64,000 bases of DNA from Acidobacteriota bacterium (GTDB lineage: Bacteria > Acidobacteriota > Terriglobia > Bryobacterales > Bryobacteraceae): NCBI GenBank assembly GCA_014584705.1, contig JACTMJ010000013.1:62001-126000 (forward strand). Reading direction: 5' to 3'. Shown in pieces: positions 1 to 9,572 of the stretch. A model generated the notes under the pieces. The model made no database searches and was not told where the DNA came from. It worked only from the letters and a program-made list of their open reading frames with translations. How positions within the stretch are numbered: position 1 is the first letter of the stretch; each line of letters begins with the position of its first letter. Made by a program: the position numbers and the translations under genes.

Positions 1-216
1 CGTTAGGCTCAATACAGGATCTGGCAGCGTACCCACTTGAGGCGCCTTCGCCAAGCCAGCCTGATAGCGACTGAATGCCTCCTTAATCGATGGGTTCTCG
101 CGCAGCGCTTGTTCGATATATGCGGCGAGTTGCTCGTCGCCGAGGGTGGCATACCCTTCAGCGGCAGTTAGCAGGCTAACGCCGACGGCGAACAAAATCA
201 AGAAACGAAAGATCAT
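1..216 (-). CDS. TolC/OEP-family outer membrane efflux protein, N-terminal part
   Basis: Only the first 72 codons are in the window; the gene runs off the left edge. Seen: a signal peptide (MIFRFLILFAVGVSLLTAAE) followed by a helix pattern (LRENPSIKEAF, then TLPDPVLSLT) typical of the start of TolC/CusC-like channels of tripartite efflux pumps. The start has a strong ribosome site, GGAGGACCC, directly before ATG. Known for the family: trimeric outer-membrane channel partnering an inner-membrane pump and a periplasmic adaptor. Metal efflux is an inference from the copper genes nearby. Confidence 0.8.
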   Translation of the reverse strand, partial: MIFRFLILFAVGVSLLTAAEGYATLGDEQLAAYIEQALRENPSIKEAFSRYQAGLAKAPQVGTLPDPVLSLT

Positions 217-498
217 GGGTCCTCCGGATGTCGCGGCCTCATCATCAAGGCTCGAGGGCACACACAAGACGTCGCGGAGTCTTGCCGAATGAAGCAACGA
301 CTAGATCGTGCGCATCTCTGCCGGGATGAAGCAAGGGGCTGACAGAGGAACTCCGGCCGGCGGGGCCCCGTCTGTGGCTGCAACGGTGCGCTTTCAAATC
401 CGAGGTCCCGGGATCTGCAGTGTGTTTCGGCGGGAGCCCGCGGCCGGTGGAAAGGCGGTCCGCCGCGAGCTCCGTACTCAGGCTTACGCAGAGCGGCA

Positions 499-909
499 TC
501 AGTGCTGGTGTCCCGCATTGGAATTCATCGCCGCCAGCCCTTCATGCATCTTCGCCATCTCGGTAAACTTGTCCCGACTATTTGTGGCGTTCTTGATGAG
601 TGCCCGGCAATGGTCCGCCATGCTCGGGAACTTGTTGCGATATTGATGGCGGTTGTTTTCGTAGGCTGCCAGCATTTCTTCGTGTTCGGTGCGCCTTTCC
701 TCGAACCGGGCGGCCTCCTCCCGATAGTGAGCCGCCAGTTTCTGGTGATCGGCTGGAGTCTTTGCCGTGGCGATGAGTTGCTTCAATTCCGCCTTGGTCA
801 ATACTTGCGAATCCTCGGTAGCCGCCGGCGCTCCCCACCCAAGTGTGGAAACGCCAAGTATCAGTAGGAGCGCAAATACGGAACGTTGGCTTGTTCGCTG
901 CAGTTTCAT
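499..909 (-). CDS. Small secreted charged helical protein, function unknown
   Basis: 136 residues from the ATG at 909. The open frame extends further upstream, but this start places a good signal peptide (SVFALLLILGVSTLGWG) at the N terminus. The mature part is a charged helix rich in His, Glu and Arg (AAHYREEAARFEERRTEH, KFTEMAKMHEGLAAM) and ends in GHQH. The pattern resembles small periplasmic proteins seen beside metal-efflux genes. No named domain was recognised; metal binding is a guess from His content. It lies upstream of the TolC-like gene on the same strand, with a gap of about 280 bases. Confidence 0.6.
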   Translation of the reverse strand: MKLQRTSQRSVFALLLILGVSTLGWGAPAATEDSQVLTKAELKQLIATAKTPADHQKLAAHYREEAARFEERRTEHEEMLAAYENNRHQYRNKFPSMADHCRALIKNATNSRDKFTEMAKMHEGLAAMNSNAGHQH

Positions 910-1292
910 GTTTCGGGCCAGCCCTTTTTCTGGACAGACAACAGCATTGCAATCGTGCTTCCAATCCCGCAACACTCCTCGGTTCTCGGCTGAGTTGTCA
1001 CGATCCTTCAACAAATATGCCGTGTTTCCGAGCAGGAATACGCTCCGATTCGTTCTCATCCGGCACACCCGGATGACAACCAGAGTACGCAGACTTCCAA
1101 AGTTGTCCCATTTGAGGCTAGGGTTGCCTGAAACCCTCCACGAGGCAGTACCCGCTGCGGAGGCGTGGGCGGTGAATGCCTCCCACCCGGCCTACGTGCG
1201 TCCCGAGACTGCCAGCATCCGGAGACGAGTTGAAGATTCAAATCCTCCATCTTTGTAAGAACGGACTGCGGGAGCAGTTGTAGCGCCTTCGG
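910..1292. other. Intergenic stretch, no gene recognised
   Basis: Several short open frames cross this stretch on both strands, but none has a ribosome site, a recognisable domain or consistent codon use. A T-arm-like string near 1231 does not belong to a foldable tRNA. It ends where the degenerate EEP copy begins. Confidence 0.5.
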
Positions 1293-1890
1293 GAAGTAAC
1301 CAACGACCCTCAGCGTTCGGCAGAAAAGCACCAGGCATCCTACTTCGCAGAACGGTTGGGATTCTTCTATAGTTTCGGGGAGTCGCGCAAGCACTTCGAC
1401 GCGGCATATGGCAACGCGACCCTCAGCCAGCGGAAATTCGAAATTTCCCGCCACATTAATCTAAGCGTCGGCGAACGCGAGCCTCGCGGAGCGATGGGCA
1501 CGGACATCCGTGTGGGCCAAGAAATTTTGCATCTTTGTCAATGTGCATTTGGGCATCGCGATGCGCGAAAGGCGCATGCAGGCCCGGCTTATCGACGAAC
1601 ATCTGCTGCAAGCCCTGGATGTCCCCGGCCACCGTATCGTCATGGGAGATTTCAATGACTGGAACCATGGACTGGTAACCAAAACGCTGTCGACCGAGTT
1701 CCACCTTACCGATCTGGCCGCGCACTCGTGGTTACCCTACCCTCTTGCCGCTGGTGCATCTGGATCACACCTATCTGTGGATCATGGGGTGCGGATCGAG
1801 CGCGTCCGCTACCACCGCAATCGACTTTCCCTGATGACGTCAGATCATCTGCCGCTGGTAGCCGAAGTCGCATTCCGCACGCCGCTCTAG
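1293..1890 (+). pseudogene. Degenerate copy of the EEP-family endonuclease/phosphatase gene
   Basis: From 1293 the DNA follows the intact gene at 4427-5164 almost base for base, starting at the codons for EVTNDPQ. The first third of the gene is missing. Near 1543 one extra base (catctttgtcaatg against catcttttcaatg) shifts the frame. Further on, the stretch encoding LPRTRG is deleted and another base is inserted (tatctgtggatcat). The conserved MGDFNDWNHG motif is still readable. This is a dead tandem copy, part of a larger duplicated block that continues to 2457. Confidence 0.85.
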
Positions 1891-2361
1891 AGCTTTTCCG
1901 CCCGGCGCAACGTACCCGTGCAAACACGCGGTACGCACAGTTCCCACTGGCCCCAGATGAGTCCAGATGAGTGATGGTGGCAGCCCCTGTACCTTTCTGG
2001 TATGCCCTTTGCATAAGCTGAGGGGCATTTCAGTCACCCGATGAGAGTGCCAAGGAAGCCCTTGCTGCTTGACGGCCTCCTTCGGACCAGCGCCTCATCG
2101 CGGTGGCTGCGAGGAAGGTCCGAAGGCCAGAAAGCTTTCCGGGAGTGGCCACGTGCGCATCGCGGGTCGATGAATCTCGCGTCGAGCAAAAACAAACTAT
2201 AGTGCGTCTCGACGGACGTAAAAATTGGGCGCGGGTGCTCGGACTTGTAGGACATCGGCATGCAAAGCACCTTGCATTCCTTCACTTTTCGAAGTCCAAT
2301 CAACGCTGCCAACAGATTTGAGTGGCTTCCAGCGGAACTGCTACACCGGAGAAGTACGGTA

Positions 2362-2457
2362 TCACTCGCCCTCCACCTGACGCAGGCGCTTCATCTCCTG
2401 ACGCACAGGAGCGCCGGATCCATCGGCGTAGATCTCGACTCGCACCGAGTTCGGGTC
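2362..2457 (-). pseudogene. 3'-end remnant of glgP
   Basis: Read on the minus strand this encodes DPNSVRVEIYADGSGAP, VRQEMKRLRQVEGE and then a stop. It matches the C terminus of the intact alpha-glucan phosphorylase, which ends with the same residues plus a few extra Ala/Arg. The stop codon corresponds exactly to the one at 5746. Nothing upstream of this tail is left. Confidence 0.8.
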
Positions 2458-2936
2458 TTCACAGCCTGTCCGCGATACCGCCATTTCTTCAGGTCTTTCT
2501 GGCATTGATCTTCCCTCCTTCTGGATACGTACATAGCCCTCGTAAAACCAGCTGCTAGCCCTAGCTTGTCATCTACTCAAAGGGTCCCCACCTCTTTCGG
2601 GCTTGCCCTCATGATGCTCGCCGACCCGCTGTTGGGGGCGGAATCTAAGATCATCATGCGCATCTGCGTTGCAATCAGATGCCCGTAACCTGAAGATTCG
2701 AAATGGCGATTTCTTCTGGCTCCTCCAAAGAGTATTGCTTCACCTCACCTTTCCGGCGCGCAACTCATTGAGTCTATGAAAAGATACTTGGAGCGCCTTC
2801 GCCCGGCACCCGAAGAGGAATACGGATCCGAAACCCAAAATAGAAAAATGTGTTGAAAAAAGTCTTCTCAAGGCCGCTGACCAAATGGATGTTTCAGCAG
2901 ATGGCCACCAGAGAGCGGGAAGCTTAGAATGAGACT
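2458..2936. other. Intergenic stretch upstream of the cardiolipin synthase gene
   Basis: About 480 bases with no convincing open frame. The A/T-rich end just before 2900 is a plausible promoter region for the cls-like operon, but no clear -35/-10 pair was identified. Confidence 0.5.
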
Positions 2937-4430
2937 ATGCCCACGCTCAGCGGCGCAGGTTCAGGTTCAGTGTCGGCCAGCAAACTGGCGGAGTCCCGAA
3001 AATGGCTGAAGGGGCGGGTGCCGCGAGAACAGTTATACCTACTGTCGCCCGCCCGCCCCCGCCCGAAGCGAGTCGGCGCCGTGGAGTTCCCGGAGCGCGT
3101 ACGCCATGTGATACGTGCCTGGTGGGCCTGGCTGGCGGCGGCGCTCGCACTACAGCTTAGCGGCAACTTACCTTGGGCTATCGGGGCCGGTATCATAGCT
3201 TTTTTCCAGTATCACACTGCCGCTCGAACGCATCCCGCAGTTTATCCCCTCGAAGCGGATCTGGATGTGTGCTCGGCCGAATTCCAAAACACAATCGAGG
3301 GCGTTACCGGGATGCCGTTCGTCTCCGGCAACCACGTGGCGATATACAACAACGGTGATGAGTTCTATCCTGCGATGCTCGACGCGATCGAGTCGGCCGA
3401 GCAGTCGATCACGATGGAACAGTATATTTTCTGGGATGGAGAGGTGGGGCGCCGCTTCGCGGAGGCTTTTGCGGAAAAGGCGCGCCGAGGGGTGCATGTC
3501 AAGCTACTGCTGGATGCTATCGGTTCGTCCACGCTGGGGAAAGAGATCTTCCGCATCTTAGCGGCTGGCGGATGCCAGCTCGCTTGGTTCCACCCCATCC
3601 ACTGGTACACGCTGCACCGCGCCAACCGCCGGGATCATCGCAAATCGCTGATCGTGGACGGCCGCATTGCATTCACGGGCGGCGCGGGAATTGCCGATCA
3701 GTGGCTGGGTTCAGCTTCGGACGCCCGGGAGTGGCGGGATATTCAGGTGGCAATTGCCGGCCCAGGGGCACTAGCGCAGCAGAGTGGCTTCGCGCTGAAC
3801 TGGCTCGAGACTACGGGCGAAATCTTAAGTGGTCAACGGTTTTTTCCCGATCTGCGGCCCTACCTGAGCGAAGATGGCGGCGTAAAAGTCCAGACTATCC
3901 TCAGTTCACCGGTGCTTGGCTTGGGCGCTGCGGGGACCATGTACCTGGCTGCGCTGCAGTGCGCCAAACGCGAGTTGCTGATCGCCAATCCGTATTTCAT
4001 TCCGGACTCGCGGGCCATCGCCATGCTGGTGGCGGCCCGACGCCGGGGCGTCGTCGTGAAACTGATGCTTGCCGGCGAACACATGGACCTTTCGTGGGTG
4101 CGCCAGATCGGTGTCCGCCTATATGGACGTTTGCTCAAAGCGGGCGTAGAGATCTATGAGTTCCGCCCCACGATGTTACACCAGAAGACCATGCTGGTGG
4201 ATGGCATGTGGGCCACCATTGGAACAGCCAATTTTGACAACCGCTCGTTCGCTTTAAACGAGGAGACGAACCTATGCTTTCACGACCGTTCGATTGCCAA
4301 AAAGCTCCGCACCATTTTCTCCGCCGATCTGGAGCGCTGCGACCGGGTTGATTTGGACGAGTGGTCCCGGCGAGGTTTGTGGTCAAGAATCACGGAACAG
4401 TGCGCGTCGCTACTGGCAGATCAGGCGTGA
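2937..4430 (+). CDS. cls: Cardiolipin synthase, phospholipase D superfamily
   Basis: 497 residues. Two HKD signatures define the phospholipase D superfamily: HRKSLIVDG (His234, Lys236, Asp241) and LHQKTMLVDG (His415, Lys417, Asp422). A membrane segment lies at about residues 62-90, as in bacterial cardiolipin synthases, which join two phosphatidylglycerols, or PG and PE, at the inner membrane. Length and motif spacing are normal. The stop overlaps the likely GTG start of the next gene (GTGA), so the pair is probably co-translated. Alternative: another PLD-type phosphatidyltransferase. Confidence 0.9.
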   Translation: MPTLSGAGSGSVSASKLAESRKWLKGRVPREQLYLLSPARPRPKRVGAVEFPERVRHVIRAWWAWLAAALALQLSGNLPWAIGAGIIAFFQYHTAARTHPAVYPLEADLDVCSAEFQNTIEGVTGMPFVSGNHVAIYNNGDEFYPAMLDAIESAEQSITMEQYIFWDGEVGRRFAEAFAEKARRGVHVKLLLDAIGSSTLGKEIFRILAAGGCQLAWFHPIHWYTLHRANRRDHRKSLIVDGRIAFTGGAGIADQWLGSASDAREWRDIQVAIAGPGALAQQSGFALNWLETTGEILSGQRFFPDLRPYLSEDGGVKVQTILSSPVLGLGAAGTMYLAALQCAKRELLIANPYFIPDSRAIAMLVAARRRGVVVKLMLAGEHMDLSWVRQIGVRLYGRLLKAGVEIYEFRPTMLHQKTMLVDGMWATIGTANFDNRSFALNEETNLCFHDRSIAKKLRTIFSADLERCDRVDLDEWSRRGLWSRITEQCASLLADQA

Positions 4431-5164
4431 TCTTCACGGGCAACTTCCGGATCGCCACCTATAACATCCACAAAGGCCGCGGCCTGGACGGGCGCATGCG
4501 CATCGAGCGCATTCTGCGCGTGCTGCGGGAAGTGGACGCCGATATCATCGCGCTACAGGAAGTAACCAACGACCCTCAGTGTTCGGCAGAAAAGCACCAG
4601 GCACGCTACCTCGCAGAACAGTTGGGATTCTTCTATAGCTTCGGGGAGACGCGCAAGCACTGCGACGCAGCATATGGCAACGCGACCCTCAGCCGGTGGA
4701 AATTCGAAATGTCCCGCCACATCGATCTAAGCGTCAGCGGACGCGAGCCTCGCGGAGCGTTGCGCACGGACATCCGTGTGGGCCAACAAATCTTGCATCT
4801 TTTCAATGTGCATTTGGGCACTGCAATAGGCGAACGGCGCATGCAGGCACGGCTTATCGACGAACATCTGCTGCAAGCCCTGGATGTACCCGGCCACCGT
4901 ATCGTCATGGGAGATTTCAATGACTGGAACCACGGACTGGTAACTCAAACGCTGTCGACCGAGTTCCACCTTACCGATCTGGCCGCGCACCTGCCGCGCA
5001 CCCGCGGTTACCCTGCCCTTTTGCCGCTGGTGCATCTGGATCACATCTATCTGGATCATGGGTTGCGCATCGAGCACGCCCGCTACCACCGCAATCGACT
5101 TTCCCTGATGGCTTCTGATCATCTGCCGTTGGTAGCCGACGTCGCATTCCGCAATCGGCGCTAG
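4427..5164 (+). CDS. Endonuclease/exonuclease/phosphatase (EEP) family protein
   Basis: EEP fold hydrolase, about 245 residues. Motifs: RIATYNIHKGRG (Asn of the metal site), ADIIALQEV (catalytic Glu), MGDFNDWN (Asp/Asn pair) and SDHLPLVADV (C-terminal Asp-His). I chose GTG at 4427 because it overlaps the cls stop as GTGA and gives the family-like N terminus IFTGNFRIATYN; the frame is open back to an ATG at 4361. Genes of this type commonly follow cardiolipin synthase, which points to a phospholipid-related phosphodiesterase rather than a nuclease (inference). A decayed copy lies at 1293-1890. Confidence 0.85.
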   Translation: MIFTGNFRIATYNIHKGRGLDGRMRIERILRVLREVDADIIALQEVTNDPQCSAEKHQARYLAEQLGFFYSFGETRKHCDAAYGNATLSRWKFEMSRHIDLSVSGREPRGALRTDIRVGQQILHLFNVHLGTAIGERRMQARLIDEHLLQALDVPGHRIVMGDFNDWNHGLVTQTLSTEFHLTDLAAHLPRTRGYPALLPLVHLDHIYLDHGLRIEHARYHRNRLSLMASDHLPLVADVAFRNRR

Positions 5165-5745
5165 AGCTCTCCCGCCGGGCGCAGCGCTACCCGCTCAAAC
5201 CCGCGATGCTCACAGTTCCCAGTGGCCCCGGATGAGTCCAGATGAATAGTGGTGGCAGCGAAGGCCAGAAAGCTTTCCGGGAGTGGCGCCAATCTCAGCG
5301 GTAGGAACATTCCGCTGGCGGCCGGCGATCACTCCCGAGCGGTTGCTCGTGGGGGGACGCTGATCGAGGCGTGGGCCAGCGAAAAGGTTTCGAGCGCCGC
5401 AAAGATCCGGCCGATCAAGGCAGCGGCGCGGGCGGCCGCCTGCGGCTGCACGATGTAGTTGGGTCGCGCGCCGATCCGGTAGTAATTTCAAAGAGTGCAA
5501 GCTCGGGGACGCCGACAAAGCGTATGACGACGCGAGTTCATCCGAGTGCGAGCGATGAGAAAAACGCCGCACGTGACGCAGTATGAAGCGTCTCGACGGA
5601 CGTAAAAATTGGGCGCGGGTGCTCGGACTTGTAGGACATCGGCATGCAAAGCAGCTTGCATTCCTTCACTTTTCGAAGTCCAATCAACGCTGCCAACAGA
5701 TTTGAGTGGCTTCCAGCGGAACTGCTACACCGGAGAAGTACGGTA
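5165..5745. other. Gap between convergent EEP and glgP genes; contains duplicated flank
   Basis: About 580 bases between two converging genes. 5165-5275 and 5588-5745 match the duplicated block upstream (1891-2360). The middle part (about 5280-5580) is unique and includes a short minus-strand reading with residues such as RPNYIVQPQAAARAAAL that may be the tail of a lost gene. I could not identify it and see no ribosome site. Confidence 0.5.
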
Positions 5746-8172
5746 TCACTCGCGACCACGAGCCGCCGCCTCCACCTGCCGCAGGCGCTTCATCTCCTGA
5801 CGCACAGGAGTGCCGGATCCATCAGCGTAGATCTCGACTCGCACCGCATTCGGGTCGACGTCGTTGAGATAAACCTGAACTTCAAAAACGTACTGCTCAC
5901 CACGAGTCTCAACTTTCACCTCGCCAAAATGCAGAGTGTTCCATTTTTGTTCCAGATTGTGCTGCCAATCGACCATCCGCCTGCCGATAGCGCCTTTCTC
6001 GGCAATTCGCGAACGGTAGGTGGTAGCAGCCGGGAGGTAGTGTTGCTCGGTGTATTCGCGGACCGTGCGGCTGGCGGAGAAACGCGGCGTCAACTGCGCC
6101 ATGCTTTCGCGCATCCGCGTGACCCATGAGGTGGGGATGCCCCTCTCGTCCCGACTATAAAACTCCGGGATCACCTCCCGCTCGAGCAGGCTGTACAGTG
6201 CTTCGGCTTCGGAGGCGTCCCACGCCGGATCCTCGCCATGTTCGTGGCCGTCGCCTAACGCCCAACCCACTTCCGGGACGTACGCCTCGGCCCACCACCC
6301 ATCCAATTCCGAGAGATTGATGCCTCCATTTACGAGCACCTTCATGCCGCTGGTGCCACTGGCCTCCCACGGCCGCCGTGGCGTGTTGACCCAGACATCC
6401 ACGCCTTGCACCAGGTGTTCGCTCAAATGCATGTCATAGTCACTGAGGAATATCACATGCGGGCGGGCCTCGGGCCGCCGGATGAAATGCACCCATTCCT
6501 GAATCAGGGCCTGCCCCGCCTGGTCTGCCGGATGAGCCTTGCCGGCGATGATGAGTTGCACCGGGCGCTGCGGATTGGTCAACAGACGAAGCAGTCGCTC
6601 CGGGTCGTGGAGCAGCAAGTTCGGCCTCTTGTAGGTCGCAAAGCGGCGTGCAAACCCCAGCGTGAGGGCGTTGGGGTCGAAAAGATGCTTTGCACCGTCA
6701 ACCTTCTCAGGTGCCGCCCCTGCTGCGGCCATGTCCAGGGACAATCGTTCGCGAGCGTACTCTACAAGAGACTTGCTGGCGGCGGTGCGAAGTTGCCAGA
6801 GTTTGGTGTCGGATACCCGGCGAATGTCCTGTACCATGGTCTCCGTGATCCCCAGCCAGCGGTCCTTTCCACAGGCTTCCGTCCAAAGATCGTCGGCCGG
6901 AGCAGAGTCCCAGGTCGGCATGTGAACCCCGTTGGTCACGTGTCTGACCGGGATTTCGTCCTGCGGCCAATGCGGAAAGAGCGGCGCAAAGAGGTGGCGG
7001 CTTACCTCGCCATGTAATCGGCTTACGCCATTGACCGCCCCACTCCCTCGAATTGCGAGATACGCCATGTTGAAGTCCTCGGCCGCGTCGTCTGGATTCT
7101 GGCGGCCAAGGGCGAGCAATTCCTGAAGCGTAATACCGAGTTCCTTCCGGGCGTACCCACCCAGGCAATGTTCGACAAGGGCCGGAGCGAAACGATCAAA
7201 GCCAGCGGCTACCGCCGTGTGTGTGGTGAAGAGATTGCCCGCCCGAGTCGCGGCCAGTGCGGCTTCGAAGGGCTGCCCAGTGTTTGTCATGAAACTCCGC
7301 GCGCGTTCCAACACCGCGAGAGCGGCATGCCCTTCATTCAAGTGGCAGACTTCCGGCTCGATGCCGAGCGCGGCAAGCAGCCGCCATCCGCCGATCCCAA
7401 GTACCAGCTCTTGAAGGAGGCGCAGGTCCGGTCCGCCCCCGTAAAGCTCGCTCGTAATCCCTCGGTACGGCGGGAAGTTCGCCGCATCATTGCTGTCCAG
7501 CAGGTAAAGCTTAACTCTGCCAACCTGTACCTGCCAGGCGCGAAGCCAGATCGGGTGGCCCGGAAGGTCGAGCTTCAGCCGCAACCACTCCCCGTTCGGT
7601 TGGCGCAAAGGCGTGATGGGCAACTGTCCGGGATCGTTATACGGGAAAAGGGCCTGTTGCGCTCCGTCCTTATAGATCATTTGTCGAAAGTAACCCTGCT
7701 GGTAGAGCAATCCCACGCCGACCACCGGCACGCCCAGATCGCTGGCGGCCTTGAGTTGATCGCCGGCCACGTTGCCAAGTCCACCTGAGTAAATGGGCAG
7801 CGCTTCGCTCAACATGAACTCCATGCTGAAGTAAGCGGTGCAGGTCAGTGGAGCCTGCGAATGATTCTGCTGAAACCACGCGGGCGCCTCCGCCGCCTGC
7901 CGGCTGGCTTGCAAAAGGCCGTCTACGTTCTTGCGAAAAACGGGATCGCCTAACACGCGCTCGATCCTGTCCCGCGAGACCGTCTGTAGGACGACCCAGG
8001 GGTTATTCGTGATCTCCCACAGTTCGGAATCAAGCTGCCGCCACACTTCGTCGGTAGCGTGGTTCCACGACCAGCGCATATCAAGGGCTAGTTCCGCCAG
8101 GGAATCGAACCCTTCGATTTCGGTGGGTAGAAAGTTGTTTATGGGGTGACTGGCGCGGGTTTGTTTACTCAT
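5746..8172 (-). CDS. glgP: Alpha-glucan (glycogen) phosphorylase, GT35
   Basis: 808 residues, the short bacterial form with an N-terminal DUF3417-type region (LALDMRWSWNHATDEVW). It releases glucose-1-phosphate from alpha-1,4-glucans with pyridoxal phosphate. Family features seen: AYFSMEFMLSEALPIYSGGL, CHLNEGHAAL, the TYKRPNLL stretch and the pyridoxal-lysine region TSGMKVLVNGG. The start has an AGGGAG-like ribosome site. Its product would feed the sugar-phosphate island downstream. The gene follows an MFS gene on the same strand 11 bases away, so the two are probably cotranscribed. Confidence 0.93.
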   Translation of the reverse strand: MSKQTRASHPINNFLPTEIEGFDSLAELALDMRWSWNHATDEVWRQLDSELWEITNNPWVVLQTVSRDRIERVLGDPVFRKNVDGLLQASRQAAEAPAWFQQNHSQAPLTCTAYFSMEFMLSEALPIYSGGLGNVAGDQLKAASDLGVPVVGVGLLYQQGYFRQMIYKDGAQQALFPYNDPGQLPITPLRQPNGEWLRLKLDLPGHPIWLRAWQVQVGRVKLYLLDSNDAANFPPYRGITSELYGGGPDLRLLQELVLGIGGWRLLAALGIEPEVCHLNEGHAALAVLERARSFMTNTGQPFEAALAATRAGNLFTTHTAVAAGFDRFAPALVEHCLGGYARKELGITLQELLALGRQNPDDAAEDFNMAYLAIRGSGAVNGVSRLHGEVSRHLFAPLFPHWPQDEIPVRHVTNGVHMPTWDSAPADDLWTEACGKDRWLGITETMVQDIRRVSDTKLWQLRTAASKSLVEYARERLSLDMAAAGAAPEKVDGAKHLFDPNALTLGFARRFATYKRPNLLLHDPERLLRLLTNPQRPVQLIIAGKAHPADQAGQALIQEWVHFIRRPEARPHVIFLSDYDMHLSEHLVQGVDVWVNTPRRPWEASGTSGMKVLVNGGINLSELDGWWAEAYVPEVGWALGDGHEHGEDPAWDASEAEALYSLLEREVIPEFYSRDERGIPTSWVTRMRESMAQLTPRFSASRTVREYTEQHYLPAATTYRSRIAEKGAIGRRMVDWQHNLEQKWNTLHFGEVKVETRGEQYVFEVQVYLNDVDPNAVRVEIYADGSGTPVRQEMKRLRQVEAAARGRE

Positions 8173-8183
8173 GATTTTCTCCC

Positions 8184-9419
8184 TCAGATCTCTTGAGTTG
8201 ATCTCTCAAGCTTGCCTTGTCGCAACATGCTTCCAGAGATGACCCCGATCGCAACCAGCAACGCCCCTGTGATTGAGTAGCTCGCTTTCATATTCAAAGC
8301 AAAGAGAAGGCCACCAAGTGCGGCGCCTGCTGCCTGACCCAAACTGTTGGCGGCATTCCTCAAACCGAGCGCCGCTCCGGTCTGCTGCTGTTGACCTTTG
8401 GACGCAAGCGCAGTGACGTTTGGCGTGACCAGAGCCATCCCGAGCGCCTGAAGTCCAACAATGGTCAAGATCAATGGAGTACTGCGTGCGAACAACACCA
8501 CTGCCAGATCCATTCCCACCAGCACAAATCCCACTGCAATCTGGTGGCCCGCGCTCATCCTCGGCGCGAGATAACCGACCGCTCCTCCTTGAAATACAGC
8601 CATCACCGAACCGCAGACCATAAAAACAGCTCCCACTCCGGCAGGGCCATACCCCAACATCTGCTTGGCGTGGAGCGCGAAGGTCGCCTCAAACATCGCC
8701 AACCCGAATTGCACTGCCAATGCCAGGGCCAGGAGCGGCCAGAGCTGAATAGCCAGGCCCAGCAACCTACTGGGCGACTGCTTCTCAGGAGTGAACGCGG
8801 AACTGCTGGGCATGGATTCCGGTAGCCACCGAATAATCACCGGAAGACTGAGTAAAGCCAGCAGCGCCGCCGCAAAGAACGGGACCGAGAAGGCGGGGAT
8901 GGTCAAGAGATTGGAACCCATGCGGAGTTGTAGGTCGCTACGAGCCAGCAAGCCGCCAAACGCGGGACCAAACACGACGCCCAAGCTGACAGCGGTGCCT
9001 TCCCAGGCCATGCCCCGGCTACGCTCATCCTCAGTTGTCACATCGGCAACATAAGCGGTTGCAGCCGGAAACATGGCCGACGAGAAGATGCCGCCGATGA
9101 TTCGCGCGCCGTAAAACATCCACAGGGAGGTTGCCAAACCGAACAGCACTTGAGCAATAGCAAAACCCGCAATCCCAATCAACACCAGCGGCTTCCGTCC
9201 AATACGGTCTGACCAGCGCCCCCACAGCGGTGCGAACAGAAACTGCATCAAGGCGTAGATTCCAGTCAGCAACCCAACGTGAACCGCCGCTGCCCCCTGG
9301 GACGCCCCATCTGCCTTCGCGAGGCGCTCGGCATAGAACGCAAATATCGGCAGCGTGATCCCGAAGCCGATCATGACCAGGAACAAACAGAAAAATAGCA
9401 CCAAGAGATGTTTTGTCAT
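8184..9419 (-). CDS. MFS drug/metabolite exporter (DHA1, TetA-like)
   Basis: 411 residues with about 12 hydrophobic segments. The loop between helices 2 and 3 carries the major-facilitator signature GRWSDRIGRKP, and the antiporter-type segment with VFGPAFGGLLA sits in helix 5. This places it in the 12-helix drug:H+ antiporter group with TetA and MdtG-type exporters. The substrate cannot be told from sequence. It is the first gene of a two-gene minus-strand unit with glgP. Confidence 0.85.
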   Translation of the reverse strand: MTKHLLVLFFCLFLVMIGFGITLPIFAFYAERLAKADGASQGAAAVHVGLLTGIYALMQFLFAPLWGRWSDRIGRKPLVLIGIAGFAIAQVLFGLATSLWMFYGARIIGGIFSSAMFPAATAYVADVTTEDERSRGMAWEGTAVSLGVVFGPAFGGLLARSDLQLRMGSNLLTIPAFSVPFFAAALLALLSLPVIIRWLPESMPSSSAFTPEKQSPSRLLGLAIQLWPLLALALAVQFGLAMFEATFALHAKQMLGYGPAGVGAVFMVCGSVMAVFQGGAVGYLAPRMSAGHQIAVGFVLVGMDLAVVLFARSTPLILTIVGLQALGMALVTPNVTALASKGQQQQTGAALGLRNAANSLGQAAGAALGGLLFALNMKASYSITGALLVAIGVISGSMLRQGKLERSTQEI

Positions 9420-9572
9420 CTCATGAATCCGCCAAACCTAAATTGGATGGCCGGGTGTCGTTGCATGCCAGATCAATAAAGTCACGGCGATTCTTCAGTG
9501 CCTTCATAAGTAGCAGTTTGGTTCTCGATCGCGGCACATGCCTTCGCCACGCGTTCCTTGGATTTGTTGATG

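Larger units (their letters stand above)
1293..2457 (+). repeat. Diverged direct duplication of 4559-5856 (EEP end plus glgP end)
   Basis: Three collinear blocks match the downstream locus: 1293-1977 (EEP gene and its 3' flank), about 2117-2150 (gaaggccagaaagctttccg) and 2204-2457 (flank and 3' end of glgP). Roughly 140 bases at 1978-2116 are present only here, and about 300 bases present at 5280-5580 are missing here. The convergent EEP/glgP junction was therefore duplicated as a unit and has since decayed. Confidence 0.8.

Noticed and set aside
767-1258. Plus-strand open frame of 163 codons ending in VEDSNPPSL
   Set aside because: It overlaps the opposite-strand secreted-protein gene and non-coding DNA; product is low-complexity without a start signal.
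1225-1260. T-arm-like string (gattcaaatcctcc) suggesting a tRNA
   Set aside because: Flanking bases do not form acceptor, D or anticodon stems on either strand.
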